Below the pieces are notes generated by a model. That model searched no databases. It saw only the letters and a program-made list of their open reading frames with translations, and was not told where the DNA came from. This document shows, piece by piece, positions 24,457 through 35,678 of a stretch of DNA of 64,000 nucleotides. Position 1 is the first letter of the stretch. Every line of letters starts with the position of its first letter. This stretch comes from Parastagonospora avenae f. sp. tritici 18332-5 (Eukaryota; Ascomycota; Dothideomycetes; Pleosporales; Phaeosphaeriaceae): positions 41,161 to 105,160 of the forward strand of contig JAFJTR010000098.1 of NCBI GenBank assembly GCA_022559985.1, read 5' to 3'. The translations under genes were made by a program, and so were the position numbers.

Positions 24457-27329
24457 ATGTTGCGGAGAAACGGCAAGCCACGGTTCGTGATTACCCCGAG
24501 ACGTCTCAATGTCGAGCACATGTCATCACCACGAGGCACCCTCACTAAGGCATTGCTCTCGCACTCGAAGCCTCGCAGTGCTGTGTATGCCTTCAGGCTG
24601 TCAGATCGGCTGACCTGAATTTCCTAGGTCGTGCGAACCATGCCGAATATCGAAGATCAAGTGTGATCATGCCACACCCACCTGCGAGAAATGCGTCGCT
24701 CGTGGCATGGTGGATCAAGTAAGCTTACATTCCTGGTACTCCAAGCTGGTACTACAGGGTATCAACTGAGATGGAAAGTGAGGAGAGCATACCATACCCT
24801 GAAGCTATACGCAAGATCATTAGATGTCGAAGAGGACGCCAACGCCTTGTGTACACCTTCAGGCACTATGGTCGCTTTCCATCGTAGTTGACAGCATGTA
24901 CCATAGGTAGTATTAGCCTACGACGTTTCTTTGCTGATTCGGAACGCAGTGCTTCTACCATCCGAACCCAATGACTAAGCCGGCTGGGACTCCTCGCAAG
25001 AAGCCCGAGCCTCGTCGGCGGAAGGCTGATATCCGTTCATCACAGGATATCGGAAGACTCACGTCTTTGACTCTGAGTCCTCCTACTCTGCGCAATGAAG
25101 TTGACGCTGTTCCGCTCGGCTCGTGGCCAACACCACCCAGCTCCGGATGCAGACAGTCAGCTTCTCATCCCGCACGAAGCTTCTACCTTGGCTCAACGAG
25201 CTATGCAAGCGTATTCTCGGAAGATGTGCCCTTGCCGGAGACAGTGCACCAACAGCCATCCGAGAGGATGAGCGCAACGCCATCATCTGTGTCAAACAGG
25301 AATATGGGAACGCGTCACTGTCAAATTGGAGTAGGCCATTCAGTTGTTTCCCGTCTCTCCCCTTTCTCGCTGCTAGAAAAGGCCATGGAAGAGTACTATG
25401 AGTCCACTGTGACATACCTTCTCCTACGGCCCCTGATCTTGTCATTGCTGCCTCAGCTGCGCGAAGATGTTCAGCGACTGACAGCTCCCGGTGCTGATCT
25501 CTCTGGAATGTATGCGGAGATAACAAGAAATACAGCCAAGCCTCTCAAGATTCCGGCGACTATGCTTCCATCAGCGTTCCACACAGCACTAACGGGCGAG
25601 AATCTTCGATGGGAAACACTTGGTCTTGCACTGGCTTTGATAGCTGCTCATGCAGAACATATTCTTCCAAATGACTCCTTCTTCACGCTCGAAAATGGCA
25701 GCAAATTGGATAGGGATGAATTTATTGAAGACATGATCCAAGCTACTAACGATTGTATCACGCTCTGTCAAACTCACGGAGCGGTGAGCGATATCATGGT
25801 TTGGCTGGTTTGCTGCAACGTGCACCTTGTTAGCGGCTATTATGGAGACAATTGTGCGTACCCACCAAATAACCCCATATCATACTAACAATTGTAGATC
25901 ACGGTACCTATCGACGAATGAGCGAAGCCATATCCGCTCTGTATGCCACTGGGATGCATTGCGAGTCGGAAGCCTCCAAATCCGAGCCCCTATTCATGAG
26001 AGAAGCACGGAGGAGAGTTCACGCGTGCATATATCGGACTGACAAGACGCTTGCTCTATTTCTCGGTAGGCCGCCCATGATGGTTTGGAGATACAGCGAC
26101 CGTAGGCTGTTGCTTGACATCAGCGACGACGCTGTTTGTTCAGATGACCCGGAGGTCTTTAGGTGAGTAGTGGCTATGCATAACACTTCTAGTGCCGATT
26201 GCTGACTCCTACACAGTAAGTTACTCCTCTTCCTAGGTGGCTCAATAGTATGGCCAGTGGTCCGAACTCTCTCACATTGTGTTTTATTGCATGAAAAACC
26301 TACTGACTTTAGCTTCTTCTTCACCAGACGACGCCATCTTGAGCTTGAATTCCGGAGGATGGAACACCAACGGCGAAATATACCCAGCGTCGTACCATCG
26401 CCTACGTTGCCAACATGCGGTTTACAAGGAGCGCTTACTAGAGCAATCTTTAGCTGGTGAGAAGGACAGCGATGTCATTGGCAACCTGCAGTAAGTGTCA
26501 TCTCATCAGCTATAAGTGCAGCTCATCACATAGTCTGAAGCTATACACAGGGCGTCACGGGCGCAATCAAGTCCTAGCGATCCTGTGTATATCTTCAGAC
26601 TAAGCTATCACGGACCCCAACTCTGACCATCATAGGGTAATCTCCGCCGAGCTCACACAATACTGGGAATCACTTCCCTCCCAGCTCCGCTACGACATGT
26701 ACACCGACGTCGCCTGGAACGCTCTTGACGCCAGCATAACCCCCATCCTCCACGCCTCCTACCTAGAATACATGCACATGCACTTCCAAATCCAACGCAT
26801 GCTGCACCGCCACCGCCCCCAAGCCCTCCCCGACCTCCTCGCCGTCTCCCTCAAACTCCTCGCCACATCCCTCGCCTGGCCCAAAGCCCGGACCGGCACG
26901 CACAAATCCCGCGGCCGCTTCACTACCGTCTATCACATCTTCTGCTACCCGGCTGCCGGCCTTCTCGCGCTCGAACTGCGCCGTTGTACGATTGAGGGCA
27001 CGTCGCTTCCCAGCACCGTTTCGCGCGCTGATGTCATCCGCAATCTGTCCGTGTTGACGTCGTGCCTAGAGTGGATTGTCCTGCCGAGCGATGCCAATCA
27101 CAAGCTGTGCAACGAGCTGAACAAAATGCTCGCCATGATTCTGGACGAGGTGCTTAATTATCAGCTGCCTGTGCCGAGCGATGTCGATGCAATGGTGGGC
27201 TCGGCCAACGCGCCGGGCTTCTTCGATATGCCGATGATTGAGGGCTTGGAGCCGATTCCGACGGAAGCGGAGGACTTTTTGAATTGGTTGGACCATGCGA
27301 CGTGGAGTAATAACGTTACTTTGTTCTAA
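24457..27329 (+). CDS. Zn2Cys6 transcription factor with seven exons and three hairpin introns
   Basis: Exons 24457-24482, 24628-24718, 24950-25853, 25898-26162, 26217-26236, 26328-26490 and 26636-27329 give 720 residues. The zinc cluster follows at once from the start: MLRRNGKPRSCEPCRISKIK, CDHATPTCEKCVARGMVDQ and CFYHPNPM, with introns 1 and 2 cutting it before the first and the sixth cysteine. Later parts match the fungal-specific TF domain (TDKTLALFLGRPPMM, LSLNSGGWNTNGEIYPASYH, WESLPSQLRYDMYTDVAWNA, YLEYMHMHFQIQRML). Exon 5 is a 20-nt microexon. Introns 1, 2 and 6 (145, 231 and 145 nt) are much longer than introns 3 to 5 (44, 54 and 91 nt) and carry related hairpins. Targets unknown. Divergent from the preceding regulator. 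Confidence 0.82.
24547..24593 (+). repeat. Hairpin in intron 1 of the Zn2Cys6 gene
   Basis: AAGGCAT (24547-24553) pairs with ATGCCTT (24587-24593), and inside it GCACT (24561-24565) pairs with AGTGC (24577-24581). The right arm, CTGTGTATGCCTTCAGG, resembles the right arm in introns 2 and 6. Confidence 0.6.
24747..24903 (+). repeat. Long imperfect hairpin filling intron 2 of the Zn2Cys6 gene
   Basis: Three paired blocks in order: TGGTAC (24747-24752) with GTACCA (24898-24903); TCAACTGAGATGGAAAG (24762-24778) with the block at 24875-24891, 15 of 17 paired; CCTGAAGCTATAC (24798-24810) with GTACACCTTCAGG (24851-24863), 11 of 13 paired. The arms span most of the 231-nt intron. Confidence 0.7.
26531..26602 (+). 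repeat. Near-perfect hairpin in intron 6 of the Zn2Cys6 gene
   Basis: The 21-nt arm at 26531-26551 (TAGTCTGAAGCTATACACAG plus G) pairs with 26582-26602 at 20 of 21 positions, with a 30-nt loop. Its core CTGAAGCTATAC is identical to the left inner arm of intron 2. Confidence 0.75.
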
Positions 27330-27562
27330 TGATTCGTGCCCGCTGGAGACCACTCATACGTCGGCCTATATAGCTTCGAAGGCGTATGAGGACGATGACA
27401 TTTTCATGGAGAGAGCTTGAATACAGACAGAATTAACTGTCGCTACGTCGTACTGCTAAGTGCAGTGGGCGATAAAATGTGCCAATCGTTGCGTCATCTA
27501 GTGGAACGAGACGAGTTCAATGCATGTGGAACATTTGCTTGTTCGTTGAAAAATATCCAATT
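27330..27562. other. 3' flank of the Zn2Cys6 gene
   Basis: About 230 bp up to the solo LTR. The last five bases (27558-27562, CAATT) are the left target-site duplicate. Confidence 0.5.
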
Positions 27563-27772
27563 TGTTGGTAGAACTTCACCTTAGGTAAAGCAAGTACAAT
27601 TGTACGGTGTGAAGCAAGTTGCAAACTTTGAGTTGTTGCAGATTGATTGATTGATTGAAGCTATCGTACGGGAAGACTATATACTCCTGCACTAGCCCCT
27701 AAATCGCGTGCAGAGGCTGATCATGTGATGATCAGGTGACTCGTACGATCACTCCAAATATTGGTACGAACA
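27563..27772 (-). mobile_element. Solo LTR, 210 bp, with 5-bp target-site duplication
   Basis: The element has TG..CA ends (on the plus strand TGTTGGTAGAAC..GGTACGAACA) and is flanked on both sides by CAATT (27558-27562 and 27773-27777). It is 207 of 210 identical to the reverse complement of 63282-63491, which is the 5' LTR of a retrotransposon whose sense strand is plus, so this copy lies in minus orientation. No internal retroelement sequence flanks it, as expected after LTR-LTR recombination. It contains a TATATA box on the minus strand and several GTACGA/TCGTAC motifs. Confidence 0.88.
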
Positions 27773-27969
27773 CAATTCATCTCGAACATGATCATGTCAA
27801 TTTCCAATATGAGATTCGAGATTCGAATCAATTGACTCCATGCGCCATATGACGCAGGGAGTCTCGAGCCTATCAAGCTCTACCCTCTGCACCAATTTCT
27901 TCAATTTTATCCATCACGCCCTTTTATTCCTCATGTTCTATCGCACTGCTAACCCAAACTTCCCCTCCA

Positions 27970-28339
27970 TCACAGCGTCGCAAAATAATGCGCCCTCGCT
28001 GCATGCTTCGCCTCATTCCTTGCTACCCTCTCATCCACCGCCGTCTTCTTATCCCTGCGCTCACTCTCATCTGAAGCTACAAGGGCGGTCAGAATCAGTC
28101 ATGTCATCAAAAGGGCGGCACTGCCCAAACGTACATTTTCGGTGGAAGATCTTGCCGACGAGGGTTTGAGTTGTTGAGGTGGACTTTATTGAGGATGTTT
28201 CTGAGGGTGTGTAGACGGGAGTGGCGATTTGTGGTTTTTGTTTGGATGAAGTGGGTGATGTGTGAGGCATGCTGAGGTTGGGAGCTTCGCGGGCGAAGAT
28301 GGATGCGAAGGATTGAGTGTTTGAAGATTGAGAGGACAT
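27970..28339 (-). CDS. Small two-exon hypothetical protein
   Basis: Exon 1 is 28339-28135 and exon 2 is 28076-27970, joined over a 58-nt intron with GTACGT donor, CTGAC branch site and TTGTAG acceptor; 103 residues. The N-terminal two thirds are Ser/Thr/Gln-rich (SFASIFAREAPNLSMPH, TPVYTPSETSSIKSTSTTQT); the second exon is a charged helix (SSDESERRDKKTAVDERVAR then NEAKHAARAHYFATL). There is no signal peptide or membrane segment. A TATATA motif lies about 100 bp upstream of the start on the minus strand. No family recognised. It ends about 200 bp from the solo LTR. Confidence 0.55.
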
Positions 28340-30076
28340 TGAAGATTTAATAGATGAACGTTGCTTTCAAGTTGAAGATTGAGTTGCTTGTCTAAATCAG
28401 TACTTGTGCAATATTCCCTCTCGCCCATCCCCTCCCACATCTTATATACACCCCTCCCCAAAGGGCGCATAACAATACATCCGAACAGTCACACCAAGCA
28501 TCGGAGTAAAACCCATCATGGTATCTGAATAGTCGCCTCACGCAATTCGACAAGCTCTAGGCAACAATGCTTATTTGGACTAGTCCCAGGATTGATCAGC
28601 ACCATGCTTGCTCAAACTGTCTGACTCAACGGTATTTTGCTCAGGCGCCCAACGCCGAGTGCACGTACGAGTGGGAGTTGCGCGTGCGAATGGGAGATGC
28701 ATATGTCCGAGCAAATCGATCCCAAGGATGAATGGACGTGGGACGTATGTGAAGCTCGGCTCGGAGTAAAAGCATAGATTGGCGAAATCCAGCGCAACTA
28801 GGATTGCCGCCATAACACCAATCGCGGGTTAGTACTGTTATTTTCCTTAACGCTTTTCAAGCGTTGGTTCATCAGCTTAGTGTAAAGTTAAGGCACTTGG
28901 AGTGCTGGGATCGGAATGGATTTCATGCCGATGGCTACAGGGGTTGTGGCGAGCTTGAAGTAAAGCGACCGAAGCTTGTTCCGATGATGGGTGATACGTC
29001 AAACGGGATTCAGGTGTTGGTGTAAAGTGAATTTGCTGTGATGTAGTCGAAAGCTAGTGTCGTAGCTTTGATGTTCCCATTCCGATGGGATTGTTCCAGA
29101 GTCTTTCGATCCTCATAGGGAATGCCCATCGATCACGGCATGCGCTTATCAACTTCCCGTCAAGAAATGCTTATACGTTCTCAGCCACCGACAACATTCC
29201 AGTCGCCGGGATGGTGTCCCTGTCGGTAGGCGGTACAGGACTTCCCGCATAGTCACGCGAATTGTCACTGACAGAATCGCGACGGCTGAGCCAGTGTAGC
29301 TTTGAGACCGATCTGGCAGCTTAAAGTGTGCTTGTGAGCCTTGAGGCTTGTTCAGGCCTCCGTATTACGCGAAAGTTGTCGCTCGAAAACGCAGAACCGG
29401 CAGAAATGTTGCAAAACGCGATGTCGTGGCCAGTACGACCCCGCACGCATGAGCCATTGCTCAGGGGCACATACAGGTCGAGTTAAGCAGCGATTGATCA
29501 GTTATAGGTAGTATCTCAGGAACTCCGCCGCCGTTATACAGGTTTCTGTGCTCTCAATGGAAAGTTTGGTGTTGAGGCTGGTGAGTGGGTCTTGCAAGTC
29601 ATGCGCCACCGGCTGAGTGGTGCCGAACGTGACAGGATCCCCGCAATGTGATGCCAAGTCGACAAAGATCGCCTGAGAACGCGTCAAGCAGGCACGCCGA
29701 CGTCATATCACGACGAGCAAGCTTCACCCAAGCGGCACTCACGGCTTTTGTGCGACGAATTGGGGCACTGTTGGAGTGCCAAGTGGAGCGTAATTGGCGG
29801 TTCGAGGTCGAGAATCCTGCACATACGCTGTACATACGTCAATTGTAAACACTCAATCGATCCTGTCCCTTACTTTGCGGCGGGTCGTGCATGCCCCATA
29901 GAACTTTCAACGTTCCCTGTTGCTTTACCTGTTTTTAGTGTTTGACCATTTCGGTGACAGCTTTCACGACTTACGACTTACGGCGCTACGTACAACTAAC
30001 TGAGCAGCTCCACCAACCGCCTCCCCTCGCTCAACCTCAACCGCCGAATACTGCGCGATTCTCTACACTGCCCACC
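28340..30076. other. Intergenic, no supported gene
   Basis: 1.7 kb between two divergent genes. Short frames only; none has a plausible start plus splice structure. Confidence 0.5.
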
Positions 30077-33000
30077 ATGTCGGGCGTCGAAGATGTGGAA
30101 GACAAGCGGAGAGCATATAAGGCACCACATAACGCACACAATCCCATACCCACGGTCAAAAAATATCGCGAAGAGAAGGAGCGAAGACAGGAGGCATATG
30201 GCAACGGAGATGGTGCAGCGAACGAAGACGAGCGAACGGCCCGCGACAAGCTCGGCGATGCGTACAATGCCTTCACTGGCAAAGAGCACGACGAAGTACA
30301 TGATGGAGAGCTCCCGTATGAAGCCCAGAACAAAAACCTTGTAGAGGCACAAGACCTGGAAGAGGCCGATGACCATTCTGGAGAGACTGCGAACCGCACG
30401 AACAAGCAACTGCCACAAGACACAGACGAAGATGAAGACGTTCAGGACACGACAGAAGGTCACTTGCACGAGTCGGATCCTAAAAAGGCGCGCAAGAAGA
30501 TGAAGAAGTTCGACGCAGACGGCACCGAGCGCGAGGTGACGGATCCAATCACGCATCTCCCCGTCAAGATACACGACTTTACCGACAGGGATCTCAAGAG
30601 AACCCCGAAGAATGCCCCGCCGGCCGGCTCAGAGCCTAAGACGATGACTGCCATGGACGCCATTGACAAGAGTGACGAGCACCTGAAGGAAGAAGAGGAG
30701 GAATCGAAGGACTCGCACACTGCCATGCAGGCTCTCTTTCCACCTCCTGATTTCGATGCGACCAGGGGCGAAATCACAGCTGTCTACTCAAGATCATTGT
30801 CAATAGGACTCGGGGCAGTAGTCGTGAGCCTCATCGTGGTCGATGCCATGTTTTGGCCCACTCGAAAGATGGGTGGCTGGAGAGGCCAGGTGTGGAAGGC
30901 TATCCAGACTGTGACAATGCTTGGTGTTGCTGCGGCTGTAGCAGCATTTATGCGGCAATACACGAACAATCGCATCAAGAACGTGTGGGATGTGGAAGTT
31001 TGGCAAGCAGAGAGGAAGCGTGGCCAGAAGCTCGCAAAGTCCCAGACGGCTGAGAGCACTCAATGGTTGAACTCGTTGTTCTCCTCAGTCTGGCCATTGA
31101 TCAATCCAGACTTGTTCACTAGCATTTCAGACACGCTTGAGGTAGGTCCCAAATACTGTTCATTAATGATGCTCAAGGCTAATAATCGTAGGACGTCATG
31201 CAAGCTTCGCTTCCAAGCATGGTCCGCATGGTTGCCGTCGAGGACATCGGTCAAGGAAGCGAAGCTCTTCGCATTCTTGGTATCCGATGGCTACCAACTG
31301 GTGCAGCTGCACGGTCTGTGAGCTCTGATGGAAAGCTCAAGTCTTCGAAAGAAGAGAAGGACGATCGGACAGTGCAAGATGATGGTGAAGGCCAAGAGCA
31401 ATTGAAGCGACAAGACACAATGGAGGCCGAGGAAGGTGACTTTGTCAACATCGAGGTTGCTTTCGCCTACCGACCATCAACTGGACGCGGCATCAAGTCC
31501 CGAGCCAAACACGCTCATCTATACCTTGCTTTCTACCTACCCGGCAAGGTTAAGCTACGTAAGTTCTCCAATCCACGCTAATGATATCTTGTGCTGACCT
31601 TCCTTAGCTGTGTGGGTTGAGCTGACAGGCATGGTTGGGGTGATGCGTCTGCGCCTACAGTTGTGCCCAGATCCTCCTTTCTTCTCCATCTGTACCATGT
31701 CGTTCCTCGGACAGCCCAAAGTCTCGCTCTCGTGTGTCCCGCTCATCAAGAAGGGCCCCAATCTTATGGACGTACCACTTATCAGCAGCTTCGTACAGTC
31801 CTCAATGGATGCAGCCTTAGCTGAGTACGTTGCTCCCAAGTCACTGACCCTAGATCTCAAGGACATGATGATGGGCGACGACTTCAAGAAGGACACCATC
31901 ACACAAGGTGTCCTCATTGTCCGTATCAAGCATGCCTACGATTTTAAAGAAGGCGACGGCGGACTTGGCCCACTGAAGAAGGGTTCGGCGGATCCGTACA
32001 TCACCGTTGGCTGGGCAAAGTTTGGAAAGCCTGTCTGGTCAACGCGCGTGCTGCAGGATAACATGGAACCGTACTGGGAAGAAACGGGGTTTGTCAGTGT
32101 CACATCGCAAGAGCTCAATGTCGACGAGAGATTGCGACTACAACTCTGGGACTCTGATCGCACGACTGCCGACGATGACCTAGGTCGCATCGAGCTAGAT
32201 CTAAAGGACCTTATGAAGAGGGAAGAGACGAATGGCAAAATGCACGATCGTGAAGACGGCTTCAAGGCTATGAAAGCCGGCGAGGGGATGCCCGGCAAAC
32301 TCAGCTGGAGTATTGGCTACTTCTCCAAGACGCGCATCACGGATGATCAATTGACTGCCCAAGAGGAGGATCCTGATGTCAAGACCATGGATCAACTCAG
32401 GGAGAAAGTAAATGCAGAAGCGGAGAACAAGCTTCGCGAGGCCAGTGCAGACCACCAGCACGAAGTCGAGCAGCAGAAGACCGAAGACTTCCACGCTAGA
32501 CAGGACGAGCTCATTATTGCTTCGCCACCGTCGGAGGACTACCCGTCCGGTATCCTCAGCATTCAGGTCCATCAGATCACTGGACTGTCACTCGAAGTAC
32601 TTAACAAGGACAGGGATTCACACAACACGGAGGCAAGCGATGCGGAAGAGGAAAGCGATGATCTTCCGTCCGCATACTGCACAATCATCCTCAACCACAA
32701 GAAGGTCTTTAGGACGCGGACCAAGCCAAAGAACAGCAAACCTTTCTTCAACGCAGGCTGCGAGCGTTTCATCCGCGATGTACACAACACTGAAGTCCAC
32801 ATCTCTGTTCGCGATGCACGCGTGCATGAGGACGACCCTCTCCTCGGCATTATCTACCTCCCGCTTGCAAAGGTATTCCACAGCCGTAGCCAGGTCAACT
32901 CAACCTTCCCACTATCTGGTGGCGTTGGTTACGGCCGTGCACGTGTCTCTATGGTATTTCGCAGCCTACAATGTCAGCTACCTAAGGAAATGCTCGGTTG

Positions 33001-33841
33001 GGATTACGGCACTATCGATATTCGACCCACCATCAAGGCCATCGACATGCCTGAAGATCTGAAGAAGATGCGCATGAAGATCAGGACTCGCACATCGCGT
33101 GGCAAATTTCAATCCAAGGGCCCTGAAGAATGGCAAACCAAGAACAACAAGCCTATCCGCCTACCTGCCCGCATGCGCTATGCCGCCCCTCTGATCGTGG
33201 AGTTCCGTCAAGACGCCACACTACGCGACCATACTCCGGCGTTTGGTATCCTGTGGCTCAAAGACATTCCCGACAACGAACAACAGACAATCAAGCTCCC
33301 AATCTGGAAAGGCGACCTCAAGCGCGCAGAAGATAACATTCTCTCCTCGTATGGCGACAAAGTTGGCGAGATCGAGATGACCTTGACTTTCTGGTCCGGC
33401 CTCAGCGGCTACCACGAGAAGTTCGCCAAGGGCGACAAACACATGGGCCAAGTCATGGAAGTCCTCGATGTTGCAAACGACCAAGAATGGAGCGATTGGG
33501 ACTCCGATAGTGATGGCCCGCATGATACCTCCAAGCCTCCCCAGCCTGATGACGATTCTGAGTCGGACAGCGATTCAGATTTCATTCCAGACTTCTTGCT
33601 GAAGGATAAGAAGAAAGATAGTCGCTTGAAGGAGAGCGGCAAGAGGGGCGTGATGGACCAAGTCGAGGAGTACAAAGATAGCGCAAAGCAGTTGCACAGG
33701 CGCAATAGAGGCGTCATGCAGTGGAAGGGTCCGAGGACGTTGGCGTGGATGAAGCACGTGGGTGACAGGGGAAAACACAAGGTCGAAGGACTGTTCAAGC
33801 ACCACGAGAGGAGTGGAGCGGGTATCGAGACAGAGTCATAG
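30077..33841 (+). CDS. mug190: Mug190/tricalbin-like C2-domain membrane-tether protein
   Basis: Exons 30077-31141, 31192-31558 and 31608-33841 give 1221 residues. The N-terminal 230 residues are highly charged. Two hydrophobic segments follow (SLSIGLGAVVVSLIVVDAMF at about 240-260 and TVTMLGVAAAVAAFM at about 280-293), a hairpin-type ER anchor. The region from about 300 to 560 resembles an SMP lipid-transfer domain (WLNSLFSSVWPLINPDLFTS, VELTGMVGVMRLRLQLCPDP). Two C2 domains start near 578 (GVLIVRIKHAYDF, SADPYITVGW) and 792 (GILSIQVHQITGL). The tail has an acidic Ser/Asp run. By analogy with tricalbins and S. pombe Mug190 it probably bridges the ER and plasma membrane; the lipid function is inferred. 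Confidence 0.82.
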
Positions 33842-34329
33842 TGTTGCTTGCAGTATGGCGTTCACGATGAGAAACGGATCACTGGGTACACGGCGTGGGG
33901 ACTACTAGGGTTCGGAAAACCAACGAATCTTATTGGGAACATGTAAACGTAGCAAGCCTAAAAGGTCTATCTAATGATGACATGTCGCACACACCAATCT
34001 CTCCGTGTTGTTGAGAATCCCAAATCCAATTTTCGCGACCTGTCTCACAAGCACCCAACGCGCGACCACAAATCAACCCTATCGGACCGAGAAACACAAC
34101 ATATCAACATATCAAATCATCAATGCCCATATCTTGTAGCAAACAGACAGTACTCCACCCCCGTCGCACAATCGCTGCAACTCGCCAACCCCCCTGCAAC
34201 ACTCGTCGTCTCCTCGTCCCTACGACCCGTCACTTCCAGCTCCTCAAACACACCCGCACACTCAAAAACCATGTCTGTCTCCCCACTTCCCCGATCTCGT
34301 CATTACACATCTCCTTGCTTTTTCCAACC
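33842..34329. other. Intergenic, promoter of the next gene
   Basis: About 490 bp, pyrimidine-rich toward the 3' end. No gene seen. Confidence 0.5.
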
Positions 34330-34995
34330 ATGGCAGCTACGACTAAAGACAAATTGCTCAAGCTAGACAGCAGCGCACACCTACGCTCCTATCGCAGGAA
34401 CCTCGGTCCGTTTCGGACAAATGGGCCGGTCGAGAGACTTGGGCAGCAAGGACAGGAGGGGCGGACGGGTGATGTCGTGGGCCTGGAAGAGATGAGGTGG
34501 ACGAGGACGGTGAATCACGAGGTGCACGCGATACAGGAGGACTATACTGGACCGTTCCCGATACAAATTCGAGCACCAGCAGTGTTATCACGAACGGCTG
34601 CGCCGGCTGTAAAACCACCTACGTTTCCACATCACAACGTAAAGATGCCACGCGCGCGCGATACTGTACCTCCACTTCTACGCGCCGCGCTCGAGCACAG
34701 CAAGACATTCCCCAACGACGACGCGGTGTACGAGGTTTTCGAAGAGACGACGAGCGCGTACATGAGCGACGAGGCTCAAGTTGTGAGTACGCACCGCAGT
34801 CTGTATGCAGCGAACGAGCACGCGGTGCAGCATTTCGTCGAGACATATATGTGTGCTGCAGTTGACGAGCCGGAGGTCGAAGTCGGGGCGGGAGGGATGA
34901 TCAGTTGTGCTGTGGAGACGGATGGGTTGATGGGAGGAAATACGACGGTGTATGTGAGGTCGGCGAAGGGGCGGGGTGCGGGATGGAGATCGTGA
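34330..34995 (+). CDS. Hypothetical protein, 221 residues
   Basis: Single exon; the ATG at 34330 has a good context (CAACCATGGC) after a long pyrimidine-rich leader. The frame upstream is open but lacks coding character. Sequence starts MAATTKDKLLKLDSSAHLRS and contains HEVHAIQEDYTGPFPIQIRA, ending in a Gly/Ala-rich segment. No signal peptide, membrane segment or known domain is visible. Its stop is only 75 bp from the stop of the convergent membrane-protein gene, so the 3' UTRs very probably overlap. Confidence 0.6.
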   Translation: MAATTKDKLLKLDSSAHLRSYRRNLGPFRTNGPVERLGQQGQEGRTGDVVGLEEMRWTRTVNHEVHAIQEDYTGPFPIQIRAPAVLSRTAAPAVKPPTFPHHNVKMPRARDTVPPLLRAALEHSKTFPNDDAVYEVFEETTSAYMSDEAQVVSTHRSLYAANEHAVQHFVETYMCAAVDEPEVEVGAGGMISCAVETDGLMGGNTTVYVRSAKGRGAGWRS

Positions 34996-35069
34996 AGAGG
35001 GCGGTGTACCGAGTATATGTGCTATTGAAGAATTATGTAGTCTACAACACATCGTTCACGCCCTTATGC

Positions 35070-35678
35070 TTAGCGCGTCTTTCTGAAGCCGATTCCGATT
35101 AGGAAGGCTGTTCGAAGCACGGCAGGAATGATGTTCAGCAGCATAGTGACTGTGTCCTTGCCTGACCAAAGCCATGGGCTCAGTGTGAGATGTGTGCCCA
35201 TTTCCTCCCATGCCGCGAACAAATGCCCACCATCGCATAGCAGCAGCGCAAACAGTACCGCCCTCCAGACATTTATCTCGGTCGTGGTGCGCAGGACGAG
35301 CGCCTCGATGACGGCGAAGAAGAGGTAACAGGCGGCAAGCTGGTCGCAAATAATCTGCGACTCTGGCGCATATCGAGACGTCTGCGGCATGTACGCAAAG
35401 TACTGCTCAGGGACGCAATGCAGATGATACACGCCGCCGAGGGCCGTCAGGGGTTCGAGGTAGAGGTGCCATATCCAGTAGATTCGCGGAATGCCCTCGG
35501 CAAGCGTGGAGTCGTGGGAGCGCTGCGACTGATGAGCAAAACGGCGCGGCGAACGATTGGTGGGAACGTGCTTTACCGAAATCGACGGTTGCGCATCAAC
35601 TCCTACCGCTTTAGGAAGTTTGGCGGATTCATTGGAGGAAGCGGCACCCGGCGCCGCACCAGTAGAAGCTGCCATCAT
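35070..35678 (-). CDS. Four-helix integral membrane protein (DUF7704-like)
   Basis: Single exon, 202 residues from the ATG at 35678 (MMAASTGAAPGAASSNESAK). After a Ser/Ala/Arg-rich cytosolic leader of about 65 residues, the core reads RIYWIWHLYLEPLTALGGVY, DQLAACYLFFAVIEALVLR, VWRAVLFALLLCDGGHLFAAW and VTMLLNIIPAVLRTAFLIGI, four hydrophobic helices. The WIWHLYLEPLTALGG motif fits a fungal membrane-protein family I know as DUF7704; the function is unknown. The frame is open upstream to 36083, but that part has no coding character, so the internal start is preferred. Confidence 0.7.
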   Translation of the reverse strand: MMAASTGAAPGAASSNESAKLPKAVGVDAQPSISVKHVPTNRSPRRFAHQSQRSHDSTLAEGIPRIYWIWHLYLEPLTALGGVYHLHCVPEQYFAYMPQTSRYAPESQIICDQLAACYLFFAVIEALVLRTTTEINVWRAVLFALLLCDGGHLFAAWEEMGTHLTLSPWLWSGKDTVTMLLNIIPAVLRTAFLIGIGFRKTR

